Shown here one piece after another: positions 8,189 to 16,744 of a stretch of DNA of 64,000 nt. Below the pieces are notes generated by a model, which saw nothing but the letters and a program-made list of their open reading frames with translations, was not told the origin of the DNA and did not search any database. Source of the DNA: JAJTGZ01 sp964403525 (GTDB taxonomy: Bacteria > Planctomycetota > Phycisphaerae > Phycisphaerales > UBA1924); contig CAYOGE010000016.1 of the NCBI GenBank assembly GCA_964403525.1, positions 1-64,000 of the forward strand. Direction: 5' to 3'. Position 1 is the first letter of the stretch. Every line of letters begins with the position of its first letter. The translations under genes and the position numbers were made by a program.

Positions 8189-9418
8189 ATGCCCCACCCC
8201 ACTCCCAGCATCGGCCGCCTCGCCCTCACCGACGGTTCAGTCTTCACCGGCACGGCCTTCGGCGCAACCGGCAGGGGGCTCTGCATCCCCGCGGAGGTCG
8301 TCTTCAACACGGCCATGACCGGGTACCAGGAGGCCCTCACCGACCCCTCGTACACCGGCCAGATTCTGGTCATGACCTACCCGCTGATGGGCAACTACGG
8401 CATCAACGCCGAGGATGTCGAGAGCAGGAAGGTGCAGGTTTCGGGGTTCATCATCCGGCAGCTCTCCCGCGTCGCGAGCAACTACCGCCACACCGAGGAC
8501 CTCTCAGCCTACCTGGAGCGTGCCGGCGCACTCGGGCTCGCAGACATCGACACCCGCGCCCTGACACGCAGGCTCCGCGAAAAGGGCGTGATGACCGGCG
8601 TAATCACCGACAAGTCGCGCGAGGAACTGAGCGATGCCGCCCTGGTGGCGATGGCAAAGAAGGCACCGAGCATGGCCGGGCAGAACCTTGTCCCCAAGGT
8701 CGGCTGCAACAGCGGCCAGACCTGGACCGAGACCCTCGGTGACTGGTCGGCCAACGCCGAAGGGCATCCCCGTACCGCAGACGCACACCCCGCGGCCTCA
8801 TCCCACAGGCGCTACACAGTGCTCGCGCTCGACTGCGGCGCCAAGTCGAACATCCTCCGCAACCTCGCCGACCGCGGCTGCGAGGTCAAGCTCATCCCGC
8901 ACACCACGCCCGCCTCCGAGATCACCCGCATGTTCGCCGCGGGCGAGGCCGACGGGCTGTTCATCAGCAACGGCCCCGGCGACCCCGCCGCAGTCGACGC
9001 CACCATCCAGACGCTCAAGACCGTCGTGGCGATGGATGCCGCCAACGTGCCCCCCACCTTCGGCATCTGCCTCGGGCACCAGTTGCTGGGCCTGGCGATC
9101 GGCGCCAAGACCTACAAACTCCCGTTCGGCCACCGCGGCGCCAACCAACCCGTCAAGAACCTGATGAACGGCAAGGTCGAGATCACCAGCCAGAACCACG
9201 GCTTCGCGGTCGACCCCGAGAGCCTCAAGAGCGTCGGCGGCGAGGCCACCCACATCCACCTCAACGATGGCACGCTCGCGGGCTTCCGGCTCAAGGACAA
9301 GCCGGTCTTTTGCGTGCAGTACCACCCCGAGGCCGCTCCGGGCCCGCACGACTCGGCGTACCTCTTCGACGCCTTCGTCGAGATGATGGAAACGCGCAAG
9401 CCCGTCGTGTTCGCATAG
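8189..9418 (+). CDS. carA: Carbamoyl-phosphate synthase small subunit
   Basis: CarA hydrolyses glutamine and passes ammonia to CarB for carbamoyl phosphate, feeding pyrimidine and arginine synthesis. The 409-residue protein has the N-terminal CarA domain (DGSVFTG, FNTAMTGYQEALTDPSY) and a C-terminal class I glutamine amidotransferase with SNGPGDP, catalytic C294 in FGICLGHQ, and the HPE of QYHPEAAPGPHD. Between the two domains (about residues 185-208) there is a proline/alanine/histidine-rich linker that makes the protein longer than E. coli CarA (382 residues). carB is not in the window; pyrF lies about 14 kb away. Confidence 0.96.
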   Translation: MPHPTPSIGRLALTDGSVFTGTAFGATGRGLCIPAEVVFNTAMTGYQEALTDPSYTGQILVMTYPLMGNYGINAEDVESRKVQVSGFIIRQLSRVASNYRHTEDLSAYLERAGALGLADIDTRALTRRLREKGVMTGVITDKSREELSDAALVAMAKKAPSMAGQNLVPKVGCNSGQTWTETLGDWSANAEGHPRTADAHPAASSHRRYTVLALDCGAKSNILRNLADRGCEVKLIPHTTPASEITRMFAAGEADGLFISNGPGDPAAVDATIQTLKTVVAMDAANVPPTFGICLGHQLLGLAIGAKTYKLPFGHRGANQPVKNLMNGKVEITSQNHGFAVDPESLKSVGGEATHIHLNDGTLAGFRLKDKPVFCVQYHPEAAPGPHDSAYLFDAFVEMMETRKPVVFA

Positions 9419-9481
9419 GTCCGATGAGTCCCATAGGACCGATTCGACCTAAAGCGGCCACGCGCGCCGATACACTCGCCC

Positions 9482-10414
9482 GTGCTCGTCTACCTCAATG
9501 GTGAATACCTGCCGGCGGACCAGGCCCGCATCTCTCCGTTTGATCGGGGGTTTCTGTTTGCCGATGGTGTCTATGAGGCCGTCCGCTCGGGGCCCGCTCT
9601 CCCCGGCCAGGCCGGGCCCCGTTTCATCGGCATGAACCGCCACGTCCGCCGGCTTGCACGCAGCCTCCGCGAACTGCAGATCGACTTCGACGCCGCTCAG
9701 CTCGCCCACGTCTGCGCTGAACTCGTCCGGCGCTCACAGATCGACAACGCACTCATCTACTTTCAGGTCACCCGAGGCACGCCCGACCTTGCCACCCAGC
9801 CCGGCCGCTCGCATCTGCCGCCCCCCGGGCTCAAGCCCACCGTCTTCGCATTCGTTCGCAGAACGCCCGGCGACCCGCCCGATTACGCCAACCCCCAGCC
9901 GCCCGTGAAGAAGTGCGTCACACTCACGGACCAGCGCTGGAAACGCTGCGACATCAAGTCGGTCAGCCTGCTGGGAAACGTGCTCGCATCCTCGCAGGCC
10001 GCGGCGGCGGGTGGTGACGAGGCCATCCTGCTGCGCGAAGCGGCCGGTGGCGAACGCACACTGAGCGAGGGCGCCCTCACGAACGTGCTGATCGTTACCG
10101 GGCACGGCGATCTCCTCACACCCCCGCTGCACACCGGCGCTGTGCTCCCCGGAATCACCCGCGAGATCCTGCTCGACCTCGACCCGACGATCCGCCAGGA
10201 ACAGATAACCGAGTCCCAGCTCCGCGCGGCACGGGAAGTAATGCTGCTGGGCACCACCGCGAGTGTTACCGCCGTCACGGACCTCGATGGCAACGCCGTG
10301 AGCGGCGGAGCCCCGGGCCCCCAGGCGAAGCGCCTTGCGGCACTCCTGGCGCGCGCTGTGGTCGAAGGACGTGACGACATCCCGCCCGCCGGCACCCAAC
10401 GCGGCACGCTGTAG
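9482..10414 (+). CDS. PLP-dependent aminotransferase class IV, D-amino-acid transaminase-like
   Basis: A 310-residue fold-type IV aminotransferase. The PLP lysine lies in RWKRCDIKSVSLLGN, close to the RWxRCDIKSLNLLPN signature of D-alanine aminotransferase (Dat), and other family features are FDRGFLFADGVYE, SEGALTNVLIV and GITREILL. The start is a GTG at 9482; no ATG fits. It ends 15 bases before murD, so the two are probably cotranscribed. A Dat enzyme would make D-glutamate or D-alanine, and D-glutamate is the substrate of MurD, which supports a wall-precursor role. A branched-chain aminotransferase (IlvE) or aminodeoxychorismate lyase role is less likely but not excluded. Confidence 0.85.
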   Translation: MLVYLNGEYLPADQARISPFDRGFLFADGVYEAVRSGPALPGQAGPRFIGMNRHVRRLARSLRELQIDFDAAQLAHVCAELVRRSQIDNALIYFQVTRGTPDLATQPGRSHLPPPGLKPTVFAFVRRTPGDPPDYANPQPPVKKCVTLTDQRWKRCDIKSVSLLGNVLASSQAAAAGGDEAILLREAAGGERTLSEGALTNVLIVTGHGDLLTPPLHTGAVLPGITREILLDLDPTIRQEQITESQLRAAREVMLLGTTASVTAVTDLDGNAVSGGAPGPQAKRLAALLARAVVEGRDDIPPAGTQRGTL

Positions 10415-10429
10415 CGATACGATCCGGCG

Positions 10430-11773
10430 ATGCCTCCAAGCGACCTGCACGGCAAGCGAGCGACGGTAATGGGCCTTGGACGCTTCGGCGGAGGGCTCGG
10501 CGCCGCTCGCTACCTCGCCTCACGCGGAGCGCGGGTGCTGGTCACCGATCTCTCCCCCCCCGAGAAACTGGCCGAGCCGCTCGCCGAGATCGAGCCGCTC
10601 GTGAGGTCCGGGCTCGTGACCACCCGCCTCGGCGAGCACCGCGCCGAAGACTTCGCAAACACCGACCTGGTCGTCGCCAACCCCGCCGTGCCCCACCCCT
10701 GGGACAACCAATACCTGCTCGCGGCCAAAGCCGCCGGCGTGCCCGTCACCACGGAGATCCAACTCCAGATCGAGCGGCTCCCCTCGCGCGACCGCGTCGT
10801 CGGCATCACCGGCAGCGTCGGCAAGAGCACAACCACCGCCATGATCGCCCACGCCCTGCGGGGCGCCGGCCGAACCGTGCTGCTCGGCGGCAACATCGGC
10901 GGCAGCCTGCTCGAGCGCGAAGTGCCAGCCGACGCGTGGGTCGTGCTCGAACTCTCCAGCTTCATGCTCCACTGGCTGGGAACAGCGCCGCAGCCATGGT
11001 CACCGGCCGTGGCGGTCTGCACCAACATCGCGCCCAACCACCTCGACTGGCACGGCTCGATGGAGCATTACACCGCGAGCAAGCAACACCTTGTCCGCCA
11101 CCAGCGCAGCGGAGATCGGGCGGTGCTGGGGCCGACGCTTGCCGACTGGGCCTCCCTCACGCCCGCCCGCAGCACCATCGTCAACCAACCCGTCGCCGAA
11201 GCGCTCACCGTTCCCGGCGCCCACAACCGGCTCAACGCGGCCGTGGCCCTCGAGACCGCCCTCGCCACCGATCCAACACTCAACCGCAAGCAATTGCTCG
11301 CCTCGCTCCAGTCCTTTGCCGGTCTCGAGCACCGTCTGGCCCTCTGCCACCGCGCCGGATCGGGCAAAGAGGCTCGCTTCTACTTCAACGACAGCAAGTG
11401 CACGACGCCAGAAGCCACGCTCACCGCCGTCGCATCGCTCGCCGAGGCCTCCGGCTCACCGGCCCACATCCACCTGATCGCCGGCGGTTACGACAAGAAG
11501 GCCGACCTCACACCGATTTCAGGGCTCGCCCCAGGCCTCGCCGGGCTCTATTGCATCGGCGATACCGGCCCCAGCATCGCGGATGCTGCGGGCGAAGCTA
11601 AGGGCGTGCACCGCTGCGGCACGCTCGACACCGCCGTAAGAACGGCCATCGAGCGGATGCGGCCGGGCGATGCGCTGCTCCTCTCACCCGGGTGCGCATC
11701 GTGGGATCAGTTCACCAACTACGAGCACCGGGGCAACGCCTTCGTCCGCCTCGTCAAGGAACTCGCACGATGA
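10430..11773 (+). CDS. murD: UDP-N-acetylmuramoyl-L-alanine--D-glutamate ligase
   Basis: MurD adds D-glutamate to UDP-MurNAc-L-Ala in the cytoplasm. The 447-residue protein has the N-terminal Rossmann-like domain (VMGLGRFGGGLGAARYLASRGA), the ATP loop GITGSVGKST at residues 125-134, the central-domain motif NIAPNHLDWHGSMEHY, and the C-terminal domain (FNDSKCTTPEATLTAV, IAGGYDKKADL, LLSPGCASWDQF). All are MurD rather than MurC, E or F features. The P-loop reads SVGKST where many family members have TNGKST. The stop overlaps the next start by four bases (ATGA), so translational coupling is likely. Confidence 0.96.
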   Translation: MPPSDLHGKRATVMGLGRFGGGLGAARYLASRGARVLVTDLSPPEKLAEPLAEIEPLVRSGLVTTRLGEHRAEDFANTDLVVANPAVPHPWDNQYLLAAKAAGVPVTTEIQLQIERLPSRDRVVGITGSVGKSTTTAMIAHALRGAGRTVLLGGNIGGSLLEREVPADAWVVLELSSFMLHWLGTAPQPWSPAVAVCTNIAPNHLDWHGSMEHYTASKQHLVRHQRSGDRAVLGPTLADWASLTPARSTIVNQPVAEALTVPGAHNRLNAAVALETALATDPTLNRKQLLASLQSFAGLEHRLALCHRAGSGKEARFYFNDSKCTTPEATLTAVASLAEASGSPAHIHLIAGGYDKKADLTPISGLAPGLAGLYCIGDTGPSIADAAGEAKGVHRCGTLDTAVRTAIERMRPGDALLLSPGCASWDQFTNYEHRGNAFVRLVKELAR

Positions 11774-12660
11774 TCCTCACCACCCTTGCAATCGCCGCCG
11801 CGTTTACAGCGGCAGAACCGCCGCTCCCCGCAATCGCCCGTTCGCTGCCGTCCGCTCCGCCCGCGCCGGTACGCCTGGCGGATGCGCCCGCGGAGTCACC
11901 GGCCAAGGCCCCCGTCAAGGACGAGTGGATCGGCGTCTTCCCAAGCGTCCGCATCAACCGCGCCCTCAAGTCGGTCGAGTTTGACGGCACCGTGGCGTGG
12001 GACTTCCACAACGCCGACACGCCACGCACGGAGCTTGAACTGCTCGTCTGCCTCCCCATGCGCGACAAGGAGCACGAGTCACTGGTGCTCTCAAAGGCCA
12101 AGGGCGCCCACGTGCACGCCGCACTGCTCATGGTCGGGCTCGAACCCGGCACGCCGGGCAGACTCGACTTCGCAGGCGACGGCGCCAACAACGTAAAGAG
12201 AATCCCGCCGACCGGCCCGGCCGTTTCCGTCCGCTTCTGCTACCAGAAAAACGGCGTCGAGACGACCGACCCTGCGATGAGCTGGGTGATCGACGAGCGC
12301 CCGCAGGCACAAGCGCCCGGCTTGGTGTTCGGCGGTTCAGGCGTCGGGCAGATGCGCAACCCACAAGGGGAAAGGGTCACCATCTACAACGCCGACGAGC
12401 TCGGCACGCTCGTCGGCCTCTGCACGTTCGGCTCAGAGACGATCGGCCTCACCACCGTCGTCTCACCCGACTCCGGTCTCGACGCGCCGCGCTTCATCGG
12501 GAACAACGCCGCGATCCCGCCCGCCGAGACCGAAGTGCGCGTGCGCATCACCGCCGAAGCCGGCGAAGCCCCTGCCGCTCCCGCGCCGCAGAAACCGCCC
12601 GAAGGGTCCAATAACCAACGCGCCCGAGAGACGCCCCGCACACCGGCCGCGCGACCCTGA
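11770..12660 (+). CDS. YdjY-like exported protein
   Basis: A 296-residue protein. The start at 11770 overlaps the murD stop (ATGA). An N-terminal hydrophobic segment (ILTTLAIAAAFTAA) followed by a proline/alanine-rich linker suggests a signal peptide or anchor. The core (residues about 55-255; GVFPSVRINRALKSVEFDGTV, CLPMRDKEHESLVLSKAKGAHVHAALLMVGLEPG) matches my memory of the YdjY domain, common in planctomycetes and of unknown biochemical function. The C-terminal 30 residues are proline- and arginine-rich and look disordered. Position behind murD suggests an envelope setting, but nothing more specific can be claimed. Confidence 0.75.
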   Translation: MILTTLAIAAAFTAAEPPLPAIARSLPSAPPAPVRLADAPAESPAKAPVKDEWIGVFPSVRINRALKSVEFDGTVAWDFHNADTPRTELELLVCLPMRDKEHESLVLSKAKGAHVHAALLMVGLEPGTPGRLDFAGDGANNVKRIPPTGPAVSVRFCYQKNGVETTDPAMSWVIDERPQAQAPGLVFGGSGVGQMRNPQGERVTIYNADELGTLVGLCTFGSETIGLTTVVSPDSGLDAPRFIGNNAAIPPAETEVRVRITAEAGEAPAAPAPQKPPEGSNNQRARETPRTPAARP

Positions 12661-12692
12661 ATCGCGCCGGGCAAAAGCCCGATATCCCCTTC

Positions 12693-13577
12693 ATGGCTTC
12701 CGCGCCCAGCCGGGCGTCAGCTCTGAACGATCCGCTCCAATCCGCGCTCGCCGCCGCGGCCAAGTGGTCGCGCGTCACACACCTGATCGTCGGCTTCGGC
12801 TCCGTCGGTGTGCTCGCCGCGCTCGACCTGATGACCGGCTCGCAAACCTCTCTCGCCGTTTTCTACCTCCTCCCCATCGCCATGGTCGGCTGGTTCACGT
12901 CACGCCCGTGGTCGGTCGCCCTCGCGACGATCGCCGGGTACTCGTGGTTCCTCGATTTCCGCCCGCTCCTGCTGCCCGGCATGCCCACCGAAGTGGTCGT
13001 GTGGTCGTGCTGCAGCCGCGTCGGCATGTGCCTGTCGATCGCCTGGCTGATCGGCGCGCTGCGTGCGATGTACAACCAGCAGCGCACACTCGCCAGCACC
13101 GACGAAGTCACCGGGATCGCCAACCGGCGCGCACTCATGGACATCGCCGCCCGAGAGCTCGCCCGCTGCGCCCGCTCGCACTCACCCATCAGCGTCATCT
13201 ACCTCGACGCAGACCGCTTCAAGTCGATCAACGACCGCTTCGGGCACGGAGAGGGCGACCGCCTGCTGCGTGAGGTCGCCGAGACACTCAGGTCACACTG
13301 CCGAAAGACCGACGCGTACGCACGCCTCGGCGGCGACGAGTTCGCCATCCTCTTGCCCGATGCAGACGCCGGCGCCGCCCGCAGCGTCGCCGACAAGCTC
13401 CGCACCCTCCTCCACGCCGCGATGACCCTCAACCGCTGGCCGGTCACGTTCAGCATGGGCGTTGCCACGTTCGCCACCCCGCCCGCCGATGCGGAGCAGC
13501 TCTTCCGCGCCGCCGACCAGCTCCAGTACGCCGCCAAACACTCCGGCAGAGACGGCATCGTCGCCGCGGCGGCGTAA
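12693..13577 (+). CDS. Membrane-anchored diguanylate cyclase (GGDEF domain)
   Basis: A 294-residue protein with three or four hydrophobic segments in residues 28-125 and a GGDEF domain from about 130 to 290. The active-site motif GGDEF is intact at residues 213-217, and the metal-binding stretch YLDADRFKSIND is present. The sequence RKTD at 204-207 lies five residues before GGDEF, which fits the RxxD inhibitory I-site, so product feedback by cyclic di-GMP is likely. No EAL or HD-GYP domain is attached. The membrane part is not a recognised sensor fold. Role: synthesis of c-di-GMP from two GTP, controlling surface or motility behaviour. Confidence 0.92.
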   Translation: MASAPSRASALNDPLQSALAAAAKWSRVTHLIVGFGSVGVLAALDLMTGSQTSLAVFYLLPIAMVGWFTSRPWSVALATIAGYSWFLDFRPLLLPGMPTEVVVWSCCSRVGMCLSIAWLIGALRAMYNQQRTLASTDEVTGIANRRALMDIAARELARCARSHSPISVIYLDADRFKSINDRFGHGEGDRLLREVAETLRSHCRKTDAYARLGGDEFAILLPDADAGAARSVADKLRTLLHAAMTLNRWPVTFSMGVATFATPPADAEQLFRAADQLQYAAKHSGRDGIVAAAA

Positions 13578-13608
13578 TGCAGCCACAGCGCGGGCGGTCG
13601 CCATCGAA

Positions 13609-13746
13609 ACGAGCCCTGTGCGGCAGCACAGGGACAGCAGTGGCCAAAAGCACCAAGGGCTCGCTTGGAAGTTCGCTGCGCCCTGTCCCCGGGCTTCCGC
13701 CCGGGGCTCGTTTCTGAACCACGAGCCCTGTGCGGCAGCACAGGGA
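13609..13746. repeat. Two copies of a 26-bp palindromic repeat flanking a further hairpin
   Basis: The same 26 bases occur at 13609-13634 and 13721-13746 in direct orientation; each contains the hairpin CCCTGTGC-GGCA-GCACAGGG. Between them lies another perfect hairpin CCCCGGGC-TTCC-GCCCGGGG at 13687-13706. The whole sits between a plus-strand gene and a minus-strand gene that converge, so it may serve as a bidirectional terminator, but the duplication looks like a REP-type extragenic palindrome. A variant copy is at 39489-39508. Confidence 0.75.
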
Positions 13747-13819
13747 AACCACTCGCCATAGCCAGTTTCAAGCGGCATCCCGATGCCCTTCGGCACCGCG
13801 CCCTCAGTCGCTCGGCCCG

Positions 13820-15004
13820 CTACTTCATCAAGCCCGCAAGGACCGCCCCCGCCTGCTCCAGTTCCGCCTCACCCACGGTGTAGCTGATGCGGAAGTGCGT
13901 GTCCTTGGCGCTGAACACGCCGCCGGGGATCACCACCACCCCCGCCTCCAGCGCCCGCTCGTGGAACTGACGCCCGCTCTGGCCAAGACGCGGCGGGACC
14001 TCGACAAACACATAAAACGCGCCGTGCGGAACCGAGCACCGCGTCTGCGGCGTCAGATGCTTGAGCACGATATCGCGCCGCGCCCGGTAGCGCTCGATCG
14101 TCGGGCCCATGTCCACGTTCATCGCCTCCACCACGCCGTACTGCAGCGGCGCCGGCGTGCACACGAACGAATACTGCTGCAGCTTCGTCATCTCGGCGAT
14201 GATCGCGCGCGGGCCCGCGGCGTACCCCAGCCGCCAACCCGTCACGCCGTACGTCTTGCCGTACCCGCGGATCAGCAGCACGTCCTTGCCCCCCTTGGGG
14301 CTCCGGCACGGCGTCGGGAACACACCGTTCTCCAGCCCCTCGACAAAGGTAAACTTGTCGTAGATCTCGTCGCTGATCAGCAGCACGCCCTTCTCAGCGC
14401 ACAGCGCGGCGAGCTCGTCACACTCCTTCTGATTGAGCACCACCCCACCGGGGTTGCTGGGGCTGTTGATCAGCACGGCCTTGGTCTTGCTGGTGATCAG
14501 CGGCGCCACGCGAGCCGCGGTCATCTTGAAGTCGGGGTACGTGTCGCACGAGACCGCCCTGCCGCCGCAGAGGCTCACCGCGTAGGGATACAGCACAAAG
14601 TACGGGTCGGGGATGATCACCTCGTCGCCCGGGTTCACGATCGCCTGCATCGTCAGGAAGATCGCGGCGCTCGTGCCCGCCGTGATGATCAGGTTCGAGC
14701 TGGCGGCCGGCGCTTCCTTCGTAAGGTTCACCTCCCAGCCGGTTTCCGCTGCGAGCGCGGTCGCCGCCTTCTCCCGCAGCAGCGGCACGCCGGTGGTGGG
14801 CATGTACCCGTTGTGGTCGGCCATGATCGCGTCGCACGCGGCCTTCTTGATCCGCTCGTGCACCTGAAAGTCGGGCTGGCCGATCCCCAGGTTGATCAGC
14901 TTCTTCCCCTGCGACCGCAGCACCTCGACGCGATCGAACACCTGCCGGATCCCCGACCCGTTGATCTTCGCCGAACGCTCCGCAATCAGCCGCTGAAAGT
15001 CCAT
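13820..15004 (-). CDS. Pyridoxal-phosphate aminotransferase class I/II (aspartate aminotransferase-like)
   Basis: A 394-residue fold-type I aminotransferase. Family motifs are LGIGQPDF, NGYMPTTGVPLLREK, a central PDPYFVLYP, the cofactor-contacting NSPSNPGGV, SDEIYDKF, the PLP lysine in RGYGKTYGVTGWRLGY, and the arginine of FRISYT. This set matches the I-gamma or alanine/aspartate group common in archaea and planctomycetes. The start at 15004 was preferred over a longer frame because CAGGAG lies six bases upstream of the ATG. Substrate cannot be fixed from sequence; aspartate, alanine or an aromatic amino acid are all possible. The gene stands alone, divergent from the DCC gene. Confidence 0.9.
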   Translation of the reverse strand: MDFQRLIAERSAKINGSGIRQVFDRVEVLRSQGKKLINLGIGQPDFQVHERIKKAACDAIMADHNGYMPTTGVPLLREKAATALAAETGWEVNLTKEAPAASSNLIITAGTSAAIFLTMQAIVNPGDEVIIPDPYFVLYPYAVSLCGGRAVSCDTYPDFKMTAARVAPLITSKTKAVLINSPSNPGGVVLNQKECDELAALCAEKGVLLISDEIYDKFTFVEGLENGVFPTPCRSPKGGKDVLLIRGYGKTYGVTGWRLGYAAGPRAIIAEMTKLQQYSFVCTPAPLQYGVVEAMNVDMGPTIERYRARRDIVLKHLTPQTRCSVPHGAFYVFVEVPPRLGQSGRQFHERALEAGVVVIPGGVFSAKDTHFRISYTVGEAELEQAGAVLAGLMK

Positions 15005-15098
15005 CGCCAACTCCTGTGCCACCCTCGCGGCAACGCCATCGCCGTCACCGGGGGCAGAGGATAGGAGCCGGGCCCGGCGCACTACCGTTCACCCGCGC

Positions 15099-15530
15099 AT
15101 GCCGTTGCCAAGCGACCATCCAGGCATCGACCCGGGACACCCGGTCCTGCTCTTCGACGGGCACTGCAACCTCTGCGCACGCTCCGTCTCGTTCATCGTC
15201 CGGCACGACCACGAAGCCCGCTTCCGCTTCGCTCCCCTCCAGTCACCAGCCGCCGAACGCCTCCTCATCGCGGCAAACGCCCCACACCCGCTCCCCGACA
15301 GCATGATCGTCGTCGACAGCGGACGCTGCTACACCCGCTCAGACGCGGCTATCCAGCTCGCTCGAAACCTCCCCTTCCCCTGGCCCGTTCTGTCCGCAGC
15401 GCGGGTCGTGCCCCGCCCGCTGCGAAATGCGCTCTACCGATTCGTCGCGGCCAACCGATACCAGCTCTTCGGGAGGCGAGAAACCTGCATGGTCCCCACG
15501 CCTCAACTCATGGCACGCTTTATCGCCTGA
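15099..15530 (+). CDS. Thiol-disulfide oxidoreductase, DCC family (DUF393)
   Basis: A 143-residue protein whose N-terminus reads VLLFDGHCNLCARSV, the DxxCxxC signature that names the DCC family; cysteines are C23 and C26. The rest (FIVRHDHEARFRFAPLQSPAAERLL, RSDAAIQLARNL, NRYQLFGRRETC) also fits. The family has a thioredoxin-like fold, and a role in thiol-disulfide exchange is presumed rather than shown. No signal peptide is visible, so it is probably cytoplasmic. The gene is divergent from the aminotransferase and ends before a minus-strand terminator. Confidence 0.9.
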   Translation: MPLPSDHPGIDPGHPVLLFDGHCNLCARSVSFIVRHDHEARFRFAPLQSPAAERLLIAANAPHPLPDSMIVVDSGRCYTRSDAAIQLARNLPFPWPVLSAARVVPRPLRNALYRFVAANRYQLFGRRETCMVPTPQLMARFIA

Positions 15531-15563
15531 GCCCGAGGGACGGGCATCGCTGACACCGCAAAC

Positions 15564-15589
15564 AAAAAACGGGCGGCAAACGCCGCCCG
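15564..15589 (-). terminator. Intrinsic terminator of the small basic protein gene
   Basis: A perfect 8-bp stem (CGGGCGGC at 15570-15577, GCCGCCCG at 15582-15589) with a 4-base loop is followed, reading on the minus strand, by six Ts (15564-15569). It lies 29 bases past the stop of the gene ending at 15618. Confidence 0.85.
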
Positions 15590-15617
15590 CTCGTTCACTC
15601 GAAATCTGGATTGCCGA

Positions 15618-15773
15618 TCAGACCTTGGTGATGCGCGTCTTCGCGAGCCCGAGCGCTTTCTGCTTCGGGTCCGAACGCTCCGCGGCCAGCTTCTCAAGGC
15701 GCTCCGCACGCGTGTAGACGCTGCGGTTGGTCGTGCCGCCGGACTTGATCTTCAATGACGGATCCATGCTCAT
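15618..15773 (-). CDS. Small basic protein, TIGR04137 type
   Basis: A 51-residue, strongly basic protein beginning MSMDPSLKIKSGG and ending AKTRITKV. The start MSMDPSLK, the basic middle (RSVYTRAERLEKL) and the short KxRxxKV end match the TIGR04137 small basic protein, known only from planctomycetes, verrucomicrobia and relatives. Its function is not established; composition and size recall small ribosome-associated or nucleic-acid-binding proteins. The ATG at 15773 is favoured over the one at 15767 because the family keeps MSMDPSL and AAAGGG lies upstream. A canonical terminator follows, so it is probably a single-gene transcript. It is the best phylogenetic marker in the window. Confidence 0.88.
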   Translation of the reverse strand: MSMDPSLKIKSGGTTNRSVYTRAERLEKLAAERSDPKQKALGLAKTRITKV

Positions 15774-15812
15774 GCGAAACCCTTTCTTGCGTCCGGCGTC
15801 TCCGCCGGTGAC

Positions 15813-16715
15813 TTACGACTTCAACTGCCAGAACGAACCGCTGAAATCCGTGGGGGCCTGGCGGTTCTTCGCCTTCCACGTCCGACCGAGCATCTCGATC
15901 TTGGACTTCAGCGCATCGCGCTCCGCTTGTGACTTCGAATACTCGCCGCGGGGAACCCCCCGCAGTATCCACAACTGCCAGCGTCCATTATTCGCATCGC
16001 CCCCCCCACGATCCACCCCGGCGTTCTTGTACGGCACCAGTTGAACCGGCACCCCGTTGTCCTTCAGGTACGTGGCGGCTTCCACAGCGTCGGAATACCT
16101 CAGGGTGGCCACAACTAGGTAATTCCACCCATCCTGAAGGCCCATCTCTACCGCTGGCTGGCCGGGATTGGGCACAAGCGGGCGAACGGCACCAGCCACA
16201 CCTGACCCGTTCGGAGAGGGGGCGATCCCCCCGTCATTGAGCGGATCGCGCACGCCGGAGCCGGTCGGCGGAGCAACCGGGGTGCCTGATTGGCCCGGGC
16301 CGCTTGCTGCCGCGTTGTCGTTCGCCCACCCTTGCCGCTCTTTCTTCTGGCCGAGTTGGTAGCCGATGATCGCCGCGAACACGACCACGACGATCCCGCA
16401 GCCGATCAGCAATGCCGGCAGACGAAGATCGCGCCGGATCAGCCCCTCGCCAATTCCCACGGGGCGATCGGCGGCTCCACCCCAGTTGGCGGGGTTGCTC
16501 ACTGGGCTGCCACCGCGCCCTCCGCTGTCAGACGGCGACGCTGGTGGACCGCCGACCGACGGGCCGCTCGGCCGGGCGATCAGTTCAATCAGCACTGGTG
16601 CGCCACGCTTGCGATTCACAGTGGGTAAGTCTACACGGACGGTGGGCCCGGATTCGGGCCCGGCGTCACCGAAATTCGCCGGTGCTGCCGGCCGCGGAGC
16701 GCCGCACCCGTCCAT
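15813..16715 (-). CDS. Single-span membrane protein with SPOR-like C-terminal domain
   Basis: A 300-residue protein. A proline/glycine/serine-rich N-terminal region (1-95) is followed by one membrane helix at about 99-120 (LPALLIGCGIVVVVFAAIIGYQLG), a second low-complexity linker, and a compact domain at about 195-280 (DGWNYLVVATLRYSDAVEAATYLKDNGVPVQLVPY). This last part has the beta-alpha-beta pattern and the residue-counting style of SPOR domains, which bind denuded peptidoglycan, but the match is by shape only. The N-terminal start is uncertain: 16715 is the longest ATG and a GTG start near 16596 is possible. It lies 39 bases upstream of the small basic protein on the same strand and is divergent from the nuoI-like gene. 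Confidence 0.65.
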   Translation of the reverse strand: MDGCGAPRPAAPANFGDAGPESGPTVRVDLPTVNRKRGAPVLIELIARPSGPSVGGPPASPSDSGGRGGSPVSNPANWGGAADRPVGIGEGLIRRDLRLPALLIGCGIVVVVFAAIIGYQLGQKKERQGWANDNAAASGPGQSGTPVAPPTGSGVRDPLNDGGIAPSPNGSGVAGAVRPLVPNPGQPAVEMGLQDGWNYLVVATLRYSDAVEAATYLKDNGVPVQLVPYKNAGVDRGGGDANNGRWQLWILRGVPRGEYSKSQAERDALKSKIEMLGRTWKAKNRQAPTDFSGSFWQLKS

Positions 16716-16744
16716 CGCCCGTCCTCGACTACACTCTGCCCGCT

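Noticed and set aside
13609..13746. Possible CRISPR array
   Set aside because: Only two repeat copies, 112 bases apart, each palindromic, and no cas genes nearby.
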